Assembly: GCA_963832305.1 (NCBI GenBank)
Contig: CAWHTU010000018.1
Coordinates: 478,246-542,245, forward strand
Origin: Roseiarcus sp963832305
GTDB lineage: Bacteria; Pseudomonadota; Alphaproteobacteria; Rhizobiales; Beijerinckiaceae
DNA: 64,000 nucleotides
Direction: 5' to 3'
Shown: piece by piece, positions 36,237 through 45,102 of the stretch
Position numbering within the stretch: the first letter of the stretch is position 1
How the letters are laid out: each line of letters opens with the position of its first letter
The notes under the pieces: model-generated
Seen by the model: the letters and a program-made list of their open reading frames with translations, nothing else
What the model was told of the DNA's origin: nothing
The model's database searches: none
Program-made: the position numbers and the translations under genes

Positions 36237-37207
36237 GCGGCATCCTCGTCATAGGTGCGGGAGTCGTGGGGTTGACCACCGCGCTGACTCTCGCTGAGCG
36301 CGGCGCGAAGGTCGCGCTTGTTGAGCGGTCGGGCGAGCTTGGCGGCAACGCGTCGTGGCTTGCGGGCGGGATGCTGGCGCCGTTCTGCGAGGGCGAGAGC
36401 GCTCCGCGGAGCGTAGTCGATCTCGGCAAATCCGCAATCGACTGGTGGGATGCGCGCGTCCCCGGAGTCGCCCGGACCGGCACGCTGGTTGTCGCGCCGC
36501 CGCGCGACATCGGAGAAATTGACCGCTTCGCTGAGCGCACGCGAGGGCATGAGCGCGCCGACGAGGCGGGGATCGCCGTGCTCGAACCCGATCTGGCCGG
36601 GCGTTTCCGCAAGGCTCTATTCTTCGCCGGCGAGGGCCATCTCGATCCGCGCGCAGCGATGGGCGCCCTCGCCGACGCGCTCCGCCGCCACGGCGTCGAT
36701 ATGCGCTTTGGCGAGGACGGCGAGGGGCTCGGGCCGAAGGGGTTGTTGGTTGTCGATTGCCGGGGCTTCGCGGCACGGCCCGAACTCAAGCAATTGCGCG
36801 GCGTGCGCGGCGAGATGATCCGCATCCGTACGCGCGAGGTGTCGTTGACCCGCACGGTCAGGCTCCTCCATCCGCGCATTCCCCTTTATGTCGTGCCGAG
36901 GGCGAACGGCGAGTTCATGATTGGCGCGACGATGATCGAGAGCGCCGAGAAGGGCGCGGTCAGCGTCCGCTCGGCGATCGAGATGCTTAGCGCGGCCTAC
37001 GCGCTGCATCCGGCATTCGCGGAAGCCGAAGTACTCGAGATGAGCGCCCACGTGCGGCCAGCCTTCCCCGATAACGAGCCGCGCATCGAGGAGCGGGAAG
37101 GGCGCATTTTCGTTAACGGTCTCTACCGCCACGGGTTCCTGCTCGCCCCGGCTTTCGCGGAGCGTGCGGCCACGCTGGCGTTCGAACGCGTGGGCGCGTT
37201 GGTATGA
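36233..37207 (+). CDS. thiO: Glycine oxidase for thiamine synthesis
   Basis: ThiO is an FAD enzyme that oxidises glycine to the imine used for the thiazole ring. The 324-residue protein has an N-terminal FAD motif ILVIGAGVVGLTTALTLAE with LVERSGELGGNASWLAGGML, and a C-terminal DAO-type region with YVVPRANGEFMIGATMIES and GLYRHGFLLAPAFAE. ATGA overlaps join it to the GFA gene before and thiS after. Confidence 0.93.
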   Translation: MSGILVIGAGVVGLTTALTLAERGAKVALVERSGELGGNASWLAGGMLAPFCEGESAPRSVVDLGKSAIDWWDARVPGVARTGTLVVAPPRDIGEIDRFAERTRGHERADEAGIAVLEPDLAGRFRKALFFAGEGHLDPRAAMGALADALRRHGVDMRFGEDGEGLGPKGLLVVDCRGFAARPELKQLRGVRGEMIRIRTREVSLTRTVRLLHPRIPLYVVPRANGEFMIGATMIESAEKGAVSVRSAIEMLSAAYALHPAFAEAEVLEMSAHVRPAFPDNEPRIEEREGRIFVNGLYRHGFLLAPAFAERAATLAFERVGALV

Positions 37208-37401
37208 TTGTGATCGTCAACGGCGAAAAGCACGAAGTCGCCGCCGCGACGCTTGCGGAGACCCTGCAAGCGCTCGACTTTGGCGAGGCTAAGGTCGCGA
37301 CTGCGCTGAATGGCGAGTTCGTGCCCGCGCGGGTGCGCGCCGCGACGCTGCTGAAGGAGGGCGACCGGATCGAAATCGTCGCGCCGAGGCAGGGAGGCTA
37401 G
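37204..37401 (+). CDS. thiS: Sulfur carrier protein ThiS
   Basis: A 65-residue ubiquitin-like sulfur carrier ending in the required Gly-Gly (IVAPRQGG), whose terminal carboxylate is converted to thiocarboxylate. The core reads IVIVNGEKHEVAAATLAETL and VATALNGEFVP. It overlaps thiO by four bases and ends five bases before thiG. Confidence 0.95.
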   Translation: MIVIVNGEKHEVAAATLAETLQALDFGEAKVATALNGEFVPARVRAATLLKEGDRIEIVAPRQGG

Positions 37402-37406
37402 CAGCA

Positions 37407-38192
37407 ATGCGACCATCCGGCCTCACTCTCTATGGCGCGATGCTCGCTTCGCGCCTTCTGCTCGGCACCTCTCAATATGCCTCGCCCGCGATCCTGGCCG
37501 AGGCAGCGCGCGCGTCCGGGGCGGCTGTGCTCACCGTTTCGCTGCGCCGCGAGTCCGCGCGTCTCAAGGAAGGGCAGGATTTCTGGCGGCTGATCCGCGA
37601 CATCGGCGCCCGCGTCTTGCCCAACACCGCCGGCTGTTACAGCGTGAAAGAGGCAGTGACGACGGCTCATATGGCGCGCGAAGTGTTCGGGACGCCGTGG
37701 ATAAAGCTCGAAGTGATCGGGGAGGCGGACACGCTGCAGCCCGACGTGTTCGGTTTGATCGAGGCGGCGCGAATTCTCGCGAGCGAGGGTTTCGAGGTCT
37801 TCCCCTATACGACTGAGGATCTCGTGGTCGCCGAAAAGCTCCTCGAGGCTGGGTGCAAGGTTCTGATGCCGTGGGGCTCCCCGATCGGCTCGGGCAAGGG
37901 GCTCAACAACGTCTTTGGCTTGCGGGCGTTGCGCGCGCATTTCCCAGACGTTCCGCTGATCGTTGACGCCGGCGTCGGCCTGCCGTCGCACGCGGCGGCC
38001 GCGATGGAGCTCGGATATGACGGGGTGCTGCTTAATACCGCGGTCGCGAAAGCGGGTGATTCCGTCTCGATGGCGCAGGCCTTCGCGCTTGCGATAGAGG
38101 CGGGACGGGCGGCCTTCCTCGCCGGACCGATGCAGCCGCGCGACATGGCCGCGCCCTCCACTCCGGTTGTCGGCAGAGCCGTGCTGACGTGA
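37407..38192 (+). CDS. thiG: Thiazole synthase
   Basis: A 261-residue TIM-barrel enzyme that assembles the thiazole phosphate from DXP, the glycine imine and ThiS thiocarboxylate. It shows SRLLLGTSQYASPAI, VLPNTAGCYSVKEAV, the IKLEVIGEADTLQPD lysine region and MPWGSPIGSGKGLNN, plus the phosphate loop VDAGVGLPSHAAAAMELG. The stop overlaps thiE (GTGA). Confidence 0.95.
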   Translation: MRPSGLTLYGAMLASRLLLGTSQYASPAILAEAARASGAAVLTVSLRRESARLKEGQDFWRLIRDIGARVLPNTAGCYSVKEAVTTAHMAREVFGTPWIKLEVIGEADTLQPDVFGLIEAARILASEGFEVFPYTTEDLVVAEKLLEAGCKVLMPWGSPIGSGKGLNNVFGLRALRAHFPDVPLIVDAGVGLPSHAAAAMELGYDGVLLNTAVAKAGDSVSMAQAFALAIEAGRAAFLAGPMQPRDMAAPSTPVVGRAVLT

Positions 38193-38845
38193 ACACCTTC
38201 GCCGGCCTCACCCCCGGTCCCTCTCCCAACCGGAGAGCGGAACTCGGGCTCGATCCCTTCTATCCAATCGTCGACAGCGCGGCGTGGGTCGCGCGCCTGA
38301 CCGGTGTCGGCGCGCGGCTCGTGCAATTGCGGATCAAGGATAAGGATGCGGCTTGGGTTTTGCGCGAGACCCGGGACGCGCTGGCGACTTGCGCGAAAGC
38401 GAGCGCGGTCCTCGTCGTCAACGACTATTGGCGCATCGCGGTCGACGAGGGCGCGCCGTGGGTCCATCTTGGCCAGGGCGATCTGGACGACGCCGACATC
38501 GCCGCGATCCGCAATGCAGGCTTGCGGCTCGGCGTCAGCACCCACGACGACGCCGAACTTGAGCGCGCGCTCAGGCTCGATCCGGACTATGTCGCGCTCG
38601 GCCCAATCTATCCGACGATGCTCAAGGCCATGGCCTTCGCGCCGCAGGGCCTCAACAGGATCGGCGAGTGGAAGCGCCGGATCGGGCCGATCCCGTTGGT
38701 CGCGATCGGCGGCCTCAGCATCGAACGGGCGAAGATGTGCCTCGCCGCGGGGGCGGATATCGTCTCCGTCGTCACCGACATCACGCTTCATCCCGATCCG
38801 GAGGCGCGCGCGCGCGAATGGGTCGCGGCCACGCGGCCGGCGTGA
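38189..38845 (+). CDS. thiE: Thiamine-phosphate synthase with a repeat-derived N-terminus
   Basis: ThiE couples HMP-PP and thiazole phosphate. The 218-residue TIM-barrel protein has FYPIVDSAAWVARL, ARLVQLRIKDKDA, VLVVNDYWRIAVDEGA, VHLGQGDLDDAD, DYVALGPIYPT and VAIGGLSIERAKMCLAAGAD. Residues 6-19 (GLTPGPSPNRRAEL) are not ThiE sequence; this peptide is the translation of a palindromic intergenic-type repeat. The GTG start overlaps thiG. The core fold seems unaffected, so the enzyme is probably functional. Confidence 0.93.
   Translation: MNTFAGLTPGPSPNRRAELGLDPFYPIVDSAAWVARLTGVGARLVQLRIKDKDAAWVLRETRDALATCAKASAVLVVNDYWRIAVDEGAPWVHLGQGDLDDADIAAIRNAGLRLGVSTHDDAELERALRLDPDYVALGPIYPTMLKAMAFAPQGLNRIGEWKRRIGPIPLVAIGGLSIERAKMCLAAGADIVSVVTDITLHPDPEARAREWVAATRPA
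38204..38245. repeat. Palindromic repeat inside the thiE coding start
   Basis: CCTCACCCCCGGTCCCTCTCC followed by a short loop and GGAGAGCGG resembles the first half of the larger repeat at 48923-49023. CTCTCC and GGAGAG form a six-base stem. It is read in frame as LTPGPSPNRRAE. Confidence 0.65.
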
Positions 38846-39672
38846 CTGAAAGGCTTGCCGTCGCCCTAACCATCGCCGGCTCGGATTCAGGCGGCGGGGC
38901 CGGGATACAGGCTGATCTCAAGACATTCGCCGCGTCGGGCGTTTACGGCGCGAGCGTGGTCACGGCGCTGACCGCCCAGAACACGCGCGGGGTGCAGGCG
39001 ATCCATTATCCGCCGCCAGGGATCATCGCGGCGCAGATCGAGGCCGTGCTGGATGACTTCGCCGTTGCGGCGATCAAGATCGGGATGCTGGGGACCGCGG
39101 AAATTGTCGGCGCGGTGGCGCAAGCGCTGCGTGAGTTTCCTTCTCTCCGGAAGCGGGGAGTAGGAAGCGGCGCCTTCATCATCTACGACCCCGTCATGAT
39201 GGCGTCGTCCGGGGAGGCGTTGAGCGGGGCCGGCTTCGTCGAATCGATCCGTCGGGAACTTTTGCCCCTCGTAGACTGCTTGACCCCCAATGTCTCGGAG
39301 GCTGCGGCCCTGCTACGCGATCCTGCCGCCCGAACCGAGGCCGACCTGACGCGCCAAGGCGACGGGTTGCTCAAGCTCGGCCCGCGCGCGGCCCTGATGA
39401 AGGGGGGACATCTCGAGGGCGACGAGGCGGTTGATCTCATGGTGACGCGCCAAGGCGTTCGCCGCTACGCCACGCCGCGCATCGCCTCGCGCAATTTGCA
39501 TGGGACTGGCTGCACCCTGTCCAGCGCCATCGCCGCAAATATCGTTCTCGGGATGGCTCTGCCGGAAGCCGTCGCGGCGGCCAAGGCCTTCGTTGGCGCG
39601 GCGATCGAGAGGGGGCGCCGGGTCAAACTCGGCGCCGGACCCGGCCCGCTGATCCAGGCGAAGCTGCGCTGA
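38842..39672 (+). CDS. thiD: Hydroxymethylpyrimidine/phosphomethylpyrimidine kinase
   Basis: ThiD phosphorylates HMP and HMP-P to give HMP-PP for ThiE. The 276-residue ribokinase-fold protein has ALTIAGSDSGGGAGIQADLK, TALTAQNTRGVQAI, AIKIGMLGTAEIVGAV, YDPVMMASSGEALS and the C-terminal LHGTGCTLSSAIAANIVLG catalytic loop. The GTG start overlaps the thiE stop. A loop at residues 98-113 (LREFPSLRKRGVGSGAF) is longer than usual and coincides with a palindrome. It ends the operon. Confidence 0.94.
   Translation: MTERLAVALTIAGSDSGGGAGIQADLKTFAASGVYGASVVTALTAQNTRGVQAIHYPPPGIIAAQIEAVLDDFAVAAIKIGMLGTAEIVGAVAQALREFPSLRKRGVGSGAFIIYDPVMMASSGEALSGAGFVESIRRELLPLVDCLTPNVSEAAALLRDPAARTEADLTRQGDGLLKLGPRAALMKGGHLEGDEAVDLMVTRQGVRRYATPRIASRNLHGTGCTLSSAIAANIVLGMALPEAVAAAKAFVGAAIERGRRVKLGAGPGPLIQAKLR
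39137..39166. repeat. Palindrome inside the thiD coding sequence
   Basis: TTCCTTCTCTCC pairs with GGGGAGTAGGAA around a six-base loop (one mismatch, one G-T pair). It encodes the unusual FPSLRKRGVG loop of ThiD and resembles the CTTCTCC...GGAGAAG hairpin of the repeat at 48923-49023. Confidence 0.55.
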
Positions 39673-39778
39673 AACTCTGGCGCATCCGGCCCGCACTTGC
39701 GCCGTCCGCCCGCATTCCGGCGGGGGCGGAGACGGCGGGGAATTTCTACGAGACTATTCCGCACCTAGTCGGGCCACG

Positions 39779-40090
39779 ATGTTTTCCGCGCTCGGGCTCG
39801 TTGCAAGCGCCGATTTCCGCAAGTTCGACGATGGGCTACGCATGACTCCCGATTATTGTGTGGAGTTCGCCGAAAAGCTCAAGCCGCCGGTCGCCGAGGC
39901 CGGGGACCATGCGCCCTGGGGCGTCTTCCGGCAAGGGGGCAGCGCAGGTGACGTGCTTTGTTCCCTCGGCGACCCAAAGCGGCCATGTCCACTTCGTTGA
40001 CGGCGCCGGCGTAGGGTATACGATGGCGGCCAAAGCCATGAAGGCGCGCCACGATACGTTGGCGTCGGCGGGTGAGATCTGTGGCTCGAA
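39779..40090 (+). pseudogene. Fragment of a DUF3095 gene (C-terminal part)
   Basis: One frame reads SADFRKFDDGLRMTPDY and then CVEFAEKLKPP. After a one-base shift in a GGGGG run (39935-39939) the next frame continues AAQVTCFVPSATQSGHVHFV and DGAGVGYTMAAKAMKAR. This matches my memory of the C-terminus of DUF3095 proteins, which carry a cyclase-like region. The N-terminal two thirds are missing and no clear stop follows, so this is a remnant rather than a small gene. The 106 bases before it hold nothing I recognise. Confidence 0.65.
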
Positions 40091-40113
40091 GGTTGTTAGA
40101 GGGAGGAATGTCG

Positions 40114-41100
40114 ATGCGCAGCGCACTCTGTTCCACCGCAGCCATAGCAATTCTAGGCCTGACAGGGGCGTTCGGCGGGCAGGGCGCGCGAGCCGACGTT
40201 GCGCCGACCCAGCCTGTGGCGCTGGCGGTCCTCAATCTCGATTATGTCGACACATCCGGCGAGCCGACCGATCAAACGGCGGCTCATCACCGGCGCGCCG
40301 CCGATTTTGTGAGCGCATTGCAGCGTGATCTCGCGGCGAACGGTCAGTACCGCGTGGTTCCCATGTCTTGCGGGTCGGCGCCCTGCGAGCCGGTGATGAA
40401 CCCTGTCGAACTTCAGAAGGCGGCGCGCGCCGCTGGCGCAAGGTTCGTCCTGCTCGGCGGCGTGCACAAAATGAGCACCCTTGTTCAGTGGGCGAAGATC
40501 CAGATCGCCGACGAGGAGCAGGGCCGGATCGTTTTTGATCGGTTGCTGACGTTTCGGGGGGATACGGACGAGGCTTGGCAAAAAGCGGAATCTTTTATCG
40601 CCCGCGACGTTCTTAACTCGGCCCCGACGTTCGGCAAACAGGGCGACGCTGTTGCGCCGGTCAAACTTGCCGTTTTTGACTTCGAGCTGGAGGATTTCAG
40701 CGGCGGCGCCGGAATCATTCCCGAAAGCGATCAGGACCGAGAGCAACTGAGGCTCGCGACCGAGACGGTGCGCCGGCTCCTCGTTGAGTCCGGCCGATAC
40801 AGCCTCGTTGACGTCAGCGGCGCCGACGCGGCGGACGTGCGCGCCCACACTTTACGCCAATGCGACGGTTGCGATGCCGCGATCGCTCGTAAGCTCGACG
40901 CGGATCAATCTTTTGTCGGGATTGTGACCCGCATCACCCGCACCGATTACGCCGTGACCTTCAAGCTTCGCGACGCACGGACCGGCGCTCCGATCGCCGT
41001 CGAGCAGACCGACCTTCGCATCGGCGCGAACTATTCCTGGAATCGCGGCGCGGCATGGCTGATCAAGAACCGGTTGCTGGAGAAACAAGCCCAGCAATAG
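40114..41100 (+). CDS. Exported protein with two DUF2380 domains
   Basis: A 328-residue protein with a signal peptide ending near GGQGARAD. Two related halves follow: LAVLNLDYVDTSGEPTD through FRGDTDEAWQKAESF, and LAVFDFELEDFSGGAGI through a matching end, FKLRDARTGAPIAVEQTDLR and IGANYSWNRGAAWLI. Each has the DUF2380 order of strand, GRY-type segment, cysteine pair (MSCGSAPC and RQCDGCDAAI) and a W-containing end. DUF2380 proteins usually have one unit. The function of the family is unknown. ATG at 40114 is best spaced after GGGAGG; ATG at 40108 is also in frame. Confidence 0.75.
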   Translation: MRSALCSTAAIAILGLTGAFGGQGARADVAPTQPVALAVLNLDYVDTSGEPTDQTAAHHRRAADFVSALQRDLAANGQYRVVPMSCGSAPCEPVMNPVELQKAARAAGARFVLLGGVHKMSTLVQWAKIQIADEEQGRIVFDRLLTFRGDTDEAWQKAESFIARDVLNSAPTFGKQGDAVAPVKLAVFDFELEDFSGGAGIIPESDQDREQLRLATETVRRLLVESGRYSLVDVSGADAADVRAHTLRQCDGCDAAIARKLDADQSFVGIVTRITRTDYAVTFKLRDARTGAPIAVEQTDLRIGANYSWNRGAAWLIKNRLLEKQAQQ

Positions 41101-41188
41101 CGGCTCCCGAAGCCGGCTTTGAAAACGGGGGCGGATAGCGAAGGCGGCGGCCCTGCGCCTGGCGCTGCGATTTGCTAGGCTTCAAACA

Positions 41189-43877
41189 ATGGACGCCGCC
41201 AGCGATACCCCCGATGCCGAGACCGCCCGCGCGCGCCTGACGCCGATGATGGCGCAATATTTCGAAATCAAGGCGGCCAATCCCGATTGCCTGCTCTTCT
41301 ACCGGATGGGCGACTTCTACGAGCTGTTCTTCGATGATGCGGAGGTCGCCAGCCGGGCGCTCGGCATTGTGCTTACCAAGCGGGGCAAGCATGAAGGCGA
41401 AGACATCCGCATGTGCGGGGTCCCGGTCGAGCGCGCCGACGACTACCTCAACCGCCTGATCGCGCTCGGCCATCGCGTTGCCGTCTGCGAGCAGCTCGAG
41501 GATCCGGCGGAGGCGAAGAAGCGGGGACCGAAGTCGGTCGTCAAGCGCGACGTCGTACGGCTGGTCACGCCCGGCACGATCACCGAGGAGCTGCTTCTGG
41601 AGCCCGGCCGCGCGCGACTCCTGGTCGCAGTGCAGAAGGCCCCCGCGCGCGAAGGGCGCCTGGTCTACGGCCTCGCGGCGCTCGATCTTTCGACCGGCGC
41701 ATTCACGCTATCGGAGGCTGACGAAGTGGGCCTTGCGGCAGAGATCGCGCGTCTCGAGCCGAGCGAGATCGTCGCCTCGCAGGCAGTCTATGACGAGCGG
41801 GAGTTTTCCGAGATTATCGCCGCCACGCGCCTGCCCGTGACGCCGTTCGCGCGCGACGGCGGCGACGGCGCGGCGGCGGAACGCAGGGTGTGTGAATTCT
41901 ATGGCGTCGAAACCCTCGACGGGTTCGGCGCCTTCACTCGGGCCGAGGTCGCGGCAGCCGCGCTGGCGCTCGCCTATATCAAGCGCACCCAGTTCGAGGC
42001 CCGGCCGGCGCTCTCGTCCCCGACGCGGCGGGCGCGTGGGACGAGCCTTGAAATCGATCCTCCTACCCGCGCCAATCTCGAGCTCACCCGGACCTTGAGC
42101 GGCGCGCGCGAGGGCTCGCTGCTGGCGACAATCGATCTGACCGTCACGCCCGGCGGGGCTCGCCTGCTTGCCGAGCGCCTCGCAAGCGCGCTGACCGACC
42201 CGGAGGCCATCAACCGCCGACTCGACGTGCTCGATTTCCTGGTTGAGGCGCGGCCGACGCGCGAGGCCCTGCGCCGTGCGCTGGCGCATGCGCCAGATTT
42301 CTTGCGCGCGCTCGCGCGCCTCAGTCTTGACCGGGGCGGTCCGCGCGATCTGGCCGCCGTCCGCGACGGGCTTGCCGCGGCGGCGGAGCTCGCGACACTG
42401 CTCGAGGCTGCTTACGATCTTCCGTCCGAGCTCCTCGCGGCCTACGCGCGGCTCCGCGCCGATTGCGGGGCGCTGGGGCGCGATCTTGAGGCGACGCTCT
42501 CCGACGATTTACCGCTTCTCAAACGCGAGGGCGGATTCGTGCGCGTGAGCGCCTCGCAGGAGCTCGACGAGGCGCGCGCCCTGCGTGACCAAAGCCGCCG
42601 CGTCATCGCCGAGTTGCAAGCCTCCTACGCCGAGCAAGCGGGCGCAAGGCAGCTCAAGATCAAACACAACAACTTTCTTGGTTATTACATCGAAACCCCG
42701 CAAGCGGCAGGCGAGACGCTGCTCAAAGCGCCGCTCAACGCGACGTTCATTCATCGCCAAACGATGGCGGGCGCGATGCGCTTCACCACCAGCGCGCTCA
42801 TCGACCTCGAGACTCGCATCGCCTCCGCGGCCGACCGGGCGCTGGCGCTCGAGCTCGAAACCTTCGAACGCCTGCGCCAGGGCTGCCTCGCCGAGGGCGA
42901 ACGCTTGCGTGGTTTCGGCGCGGCGCTGGCCGAGATCGACGTCGCCGCGGCGCTCGCGGAACTTGCGGTCAAGCGCAACTGGACACGACCGTTGGTCGAT
43001 GCTTCGCTTGAGTTCAGGATCGAGAGCGGGCGCCATCCGGTGGTCGAAGCGGCGCTGAAGGCGGCGGGCGAACCGTTCGTCGCCAATGACTGCGATCTCT
43101 CCGGTGACGAGGGGCATGGCGGGCGCATCGCCATCGTCACCGGCCCCAACATGGCGGGGAAGTCGACCTATCTGCGCCAGAACGCGCTGATCGCGCTGAT
43201 CGCGCAGATGGGGTCTTATGTTCCAGCGGCCCGCGCGCATATCGGGATCGTCGACCGGCTGTTCTCGCGCGTCGGCGCGGCGGACGACCTGGCGCGCGGC
43301 CGCTCGACCTTCATGGTTGAGATGGTCGAGACCGCGGCGATCCTTAACCAGGCGAGCGCTCGCTCGCTTGTCATCCTCGACGAGATCGGCCGCGGCACGG
43401 CGACCTTCGACGGCCTCTCGATCGCCATGGCCTGCGTTGAGCACCTCAACGCCGCCAATCGCTCGCGCGCCCTGTTTGCAACCCATTTCCACGAATTGAC
43501 GGCGCTCGCGGGAACTCTGCCGCGACTCGTCAACCTGACCATGCGGGTGAGCGAGTTCAAGGGGACGCTGGCGTTCCTGCATGAGGTGGTTCCGGGCGCG
43601 GCCGACCGCTCCTACGGCATCCAGGTCGCCAAGCTCGCCGGGCTGCCGGCCACGGTCGTCAAGCGGGCGCGCCAGGCGCTCGCTTCCCTCGAAGCCTCGC
43701 GGCCGGGCGGTGCGCTCGAACTCGCTGCCGCTCTTCTCGTACGAGCCGCGCGAGCCGCCTGCTCCTGACGAAATGCGCGCGGCGGTCGCGGCTCTCGATC
43801 CCGACGCGATGAGCCCGCGCGAGGCGCTCGAGGCGATCTATGCGCTGAAGCGGCTCATGGAGAGCAAGGCCAAGTGA
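41189..43877 (+). CDS. mutS: DNA mismatch repair protein MutS, with a frameshift near the C-terminus
   Basis: MutS recognises base mismatches and starts repair. The mismatch-binding FYRMGDFYELFFDDA, the clamp region, Walker A GPNMAGKSTYLRQ, Walker B LVILDEIGRGTATFDG and the helix-turn-helix end RSYGIQVAKLAGLPATVVKRA are all in one frame. That frame then leaves homology at about 43716-43735 and stops at 43768. The natural tail (SLPLFSYEPREPPAPDEM to KRLMESKAK) is in another frame and ends at 43877. Removing one base joins them. As written, about 50 residues of the C-terminal tetramerisation region would be lost. Confidence 0.95.
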
Positions 43878-43895
43878 CGGATCCCGCGAGGCGCG

Positions 43896-44594
43896 ATGGT
43901 CGCGCTTGAACTGCCGCCTTCATGGTATGCGATCGCGACGCAGGCCGGCTTGGCCTTCATCGCGGGCTTCGTGGAAGCCTGCGGGCTGATTGCGCTCTTC
44001 GGAGTGTTCGTCGGGCATGTCACCGCCAACGTGGCAGTCCTCGGCATGGCGATCGCGACCGGAGCGCCGGGCTCATGGATCAAGCTCCTGGCCTTGCCGG
44101 TTTTCATAGCGGTCGTCGCGCTGACCCGCGTCGGCGTCCATCCGCTGCGGTTGCACGGCTATGACGAGGCGCGCTTGATCATGGCGCTGGAGCTGGCGCT
44201 GCTCTTGGCCTTCGTGACCGCCGGCCTGCATTACGGACCATTCACGGAGCCCGAAGGCTGGTCGACGATGCTCACGGCGGCGCTAGGCGTGGCGACGCTG
44301 GCGGTGCAGAATTCCGGCATGCGGCTCGTCTGGCAAAAGCGCCCGTCGACGACCGTGATGACGATGAACCTTACCCAGCTCGTGATCGACGCGATCGTGA
44401 TCCTGCGCGAGCCGAAGGACGCGACCACGGCCGCCACTTGGGAGCGGCTCGGGCTGGTGGCTCCGACACTTGGCGGGTTCCTGATCGGCGCGGCGGCGGG
44501 CGGGGCGGGATACCTGGTCGCTGGGTTTTACGCCGGATTTGTCCCGGCTGCCGTACTGCTGCTGCTGATCCTCATCCGCGAGGCGACGGGCTGA
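43896..44594 (+). CDS. YoaK-family (DUF1275) membrane protein
   Basis: A 232-residue integral membrane protein with six or more hydrophobic segments. DUF1275 features include AGFVEACGLIALFGVFVGHVT near residue 24, the QNSGMRLVWQ region and TTVMTMNLTQLVIDAI. Members are often annotated as transporters without proof. It starts 18 bases after the corrected mutS stop. Confidence 0.85.
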   Translation: MVALELPPSWYAIATQAGLAFIAGFVEACGLIALFGVFVGHVTANVAVLGMAIATGAPGSWIKLLALPVFIAVVALTRVGVHPLRLHGYDEARLIMALELALLLAFVTAGLHYGPFTEPEGWSTMLTAALGVATLAVQNSGMRLVWQKRPSTTVMTMNLTQLVIDAIVILREPKDATTAATWERLGLVAPTLGGFLIGAAAGGAGYLVAGFYAGFVPAAVLLLLILIREATG

Positions 44595-44618
44595 GTCCTC
44601 GGAGGCTGGCGTCGGGCG

Positions 44619-44723
44619 CCACAACAAAATCCAAGGCCGCCGCAACAAAATCAAAACCCGCCGCAACAAAATCAAAGCGGGCCGCAACGAAAACAAAGCC
44701 GGCCGCAACGAAAGCAAAATGGC
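44619..44723. repeat. Five tandem 21-bp repeats encoding an Ala/Lys heptapeptide
   Basis: Five units of about 21 bases (GCCGCAACAAAATCAAARSS) run head to tail. In one open frame they give repeated AATKSKP-type heptapeptides, like the tails of bacterial histone-H1-like proteins. That frame has no good start after the YoaK stop and ends at 44899. It may be a short repeat gene or the remnant of a longer nucleoid-protein gene. The rest of the gap to 45102 shows no gene. Confidence 0.6.
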
Positions 44724-45061
44724 TTTTCCTTCCACGATTTGATCCTTTTCAAAGGGTTGCGCCAATACTTCCCGGCTTTCTAAACTCTTTGGGGGCCGTC
44801 TCGTCGGGTCCCGCTTCGCCCTGCGTGGAGTTCGGAGCCACCCAGTCAGATGGTTATAACCAGGATTTTGATTTTCGTAAAGAGAATGCTTATCATTGAT
44901 TTTCAGAACGCCGGATCTGGCGGCCCGCGGCGACCTGGTCGGGCTAGCGAAGCGGGCGGCGGCAATTGCGAGCCGGATTTGGCTCGCGCGAATAAAACAT
45001 CTCGCTCAGGTGTTCTTGCGAATTGCGAGATTTTCCTCAAACCAAAACGGGCGTCACGGTG

Positions 45062-45067
45062 TATAAT
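45062..45067 (+). promoter_or_regulatory. Possible -10 box upstream of the exported protein
   Basis: A perfect TATAAT lies 35 bases before the ATG at 45103. No good -35 hexamer is seen at the right distance, so this is a weak call. Confidence 0.3.
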
Positions 45068-45102
45068 CGGCTGATCGCCCATGTTCCTCTGGAGGTTGGG
45101 TC

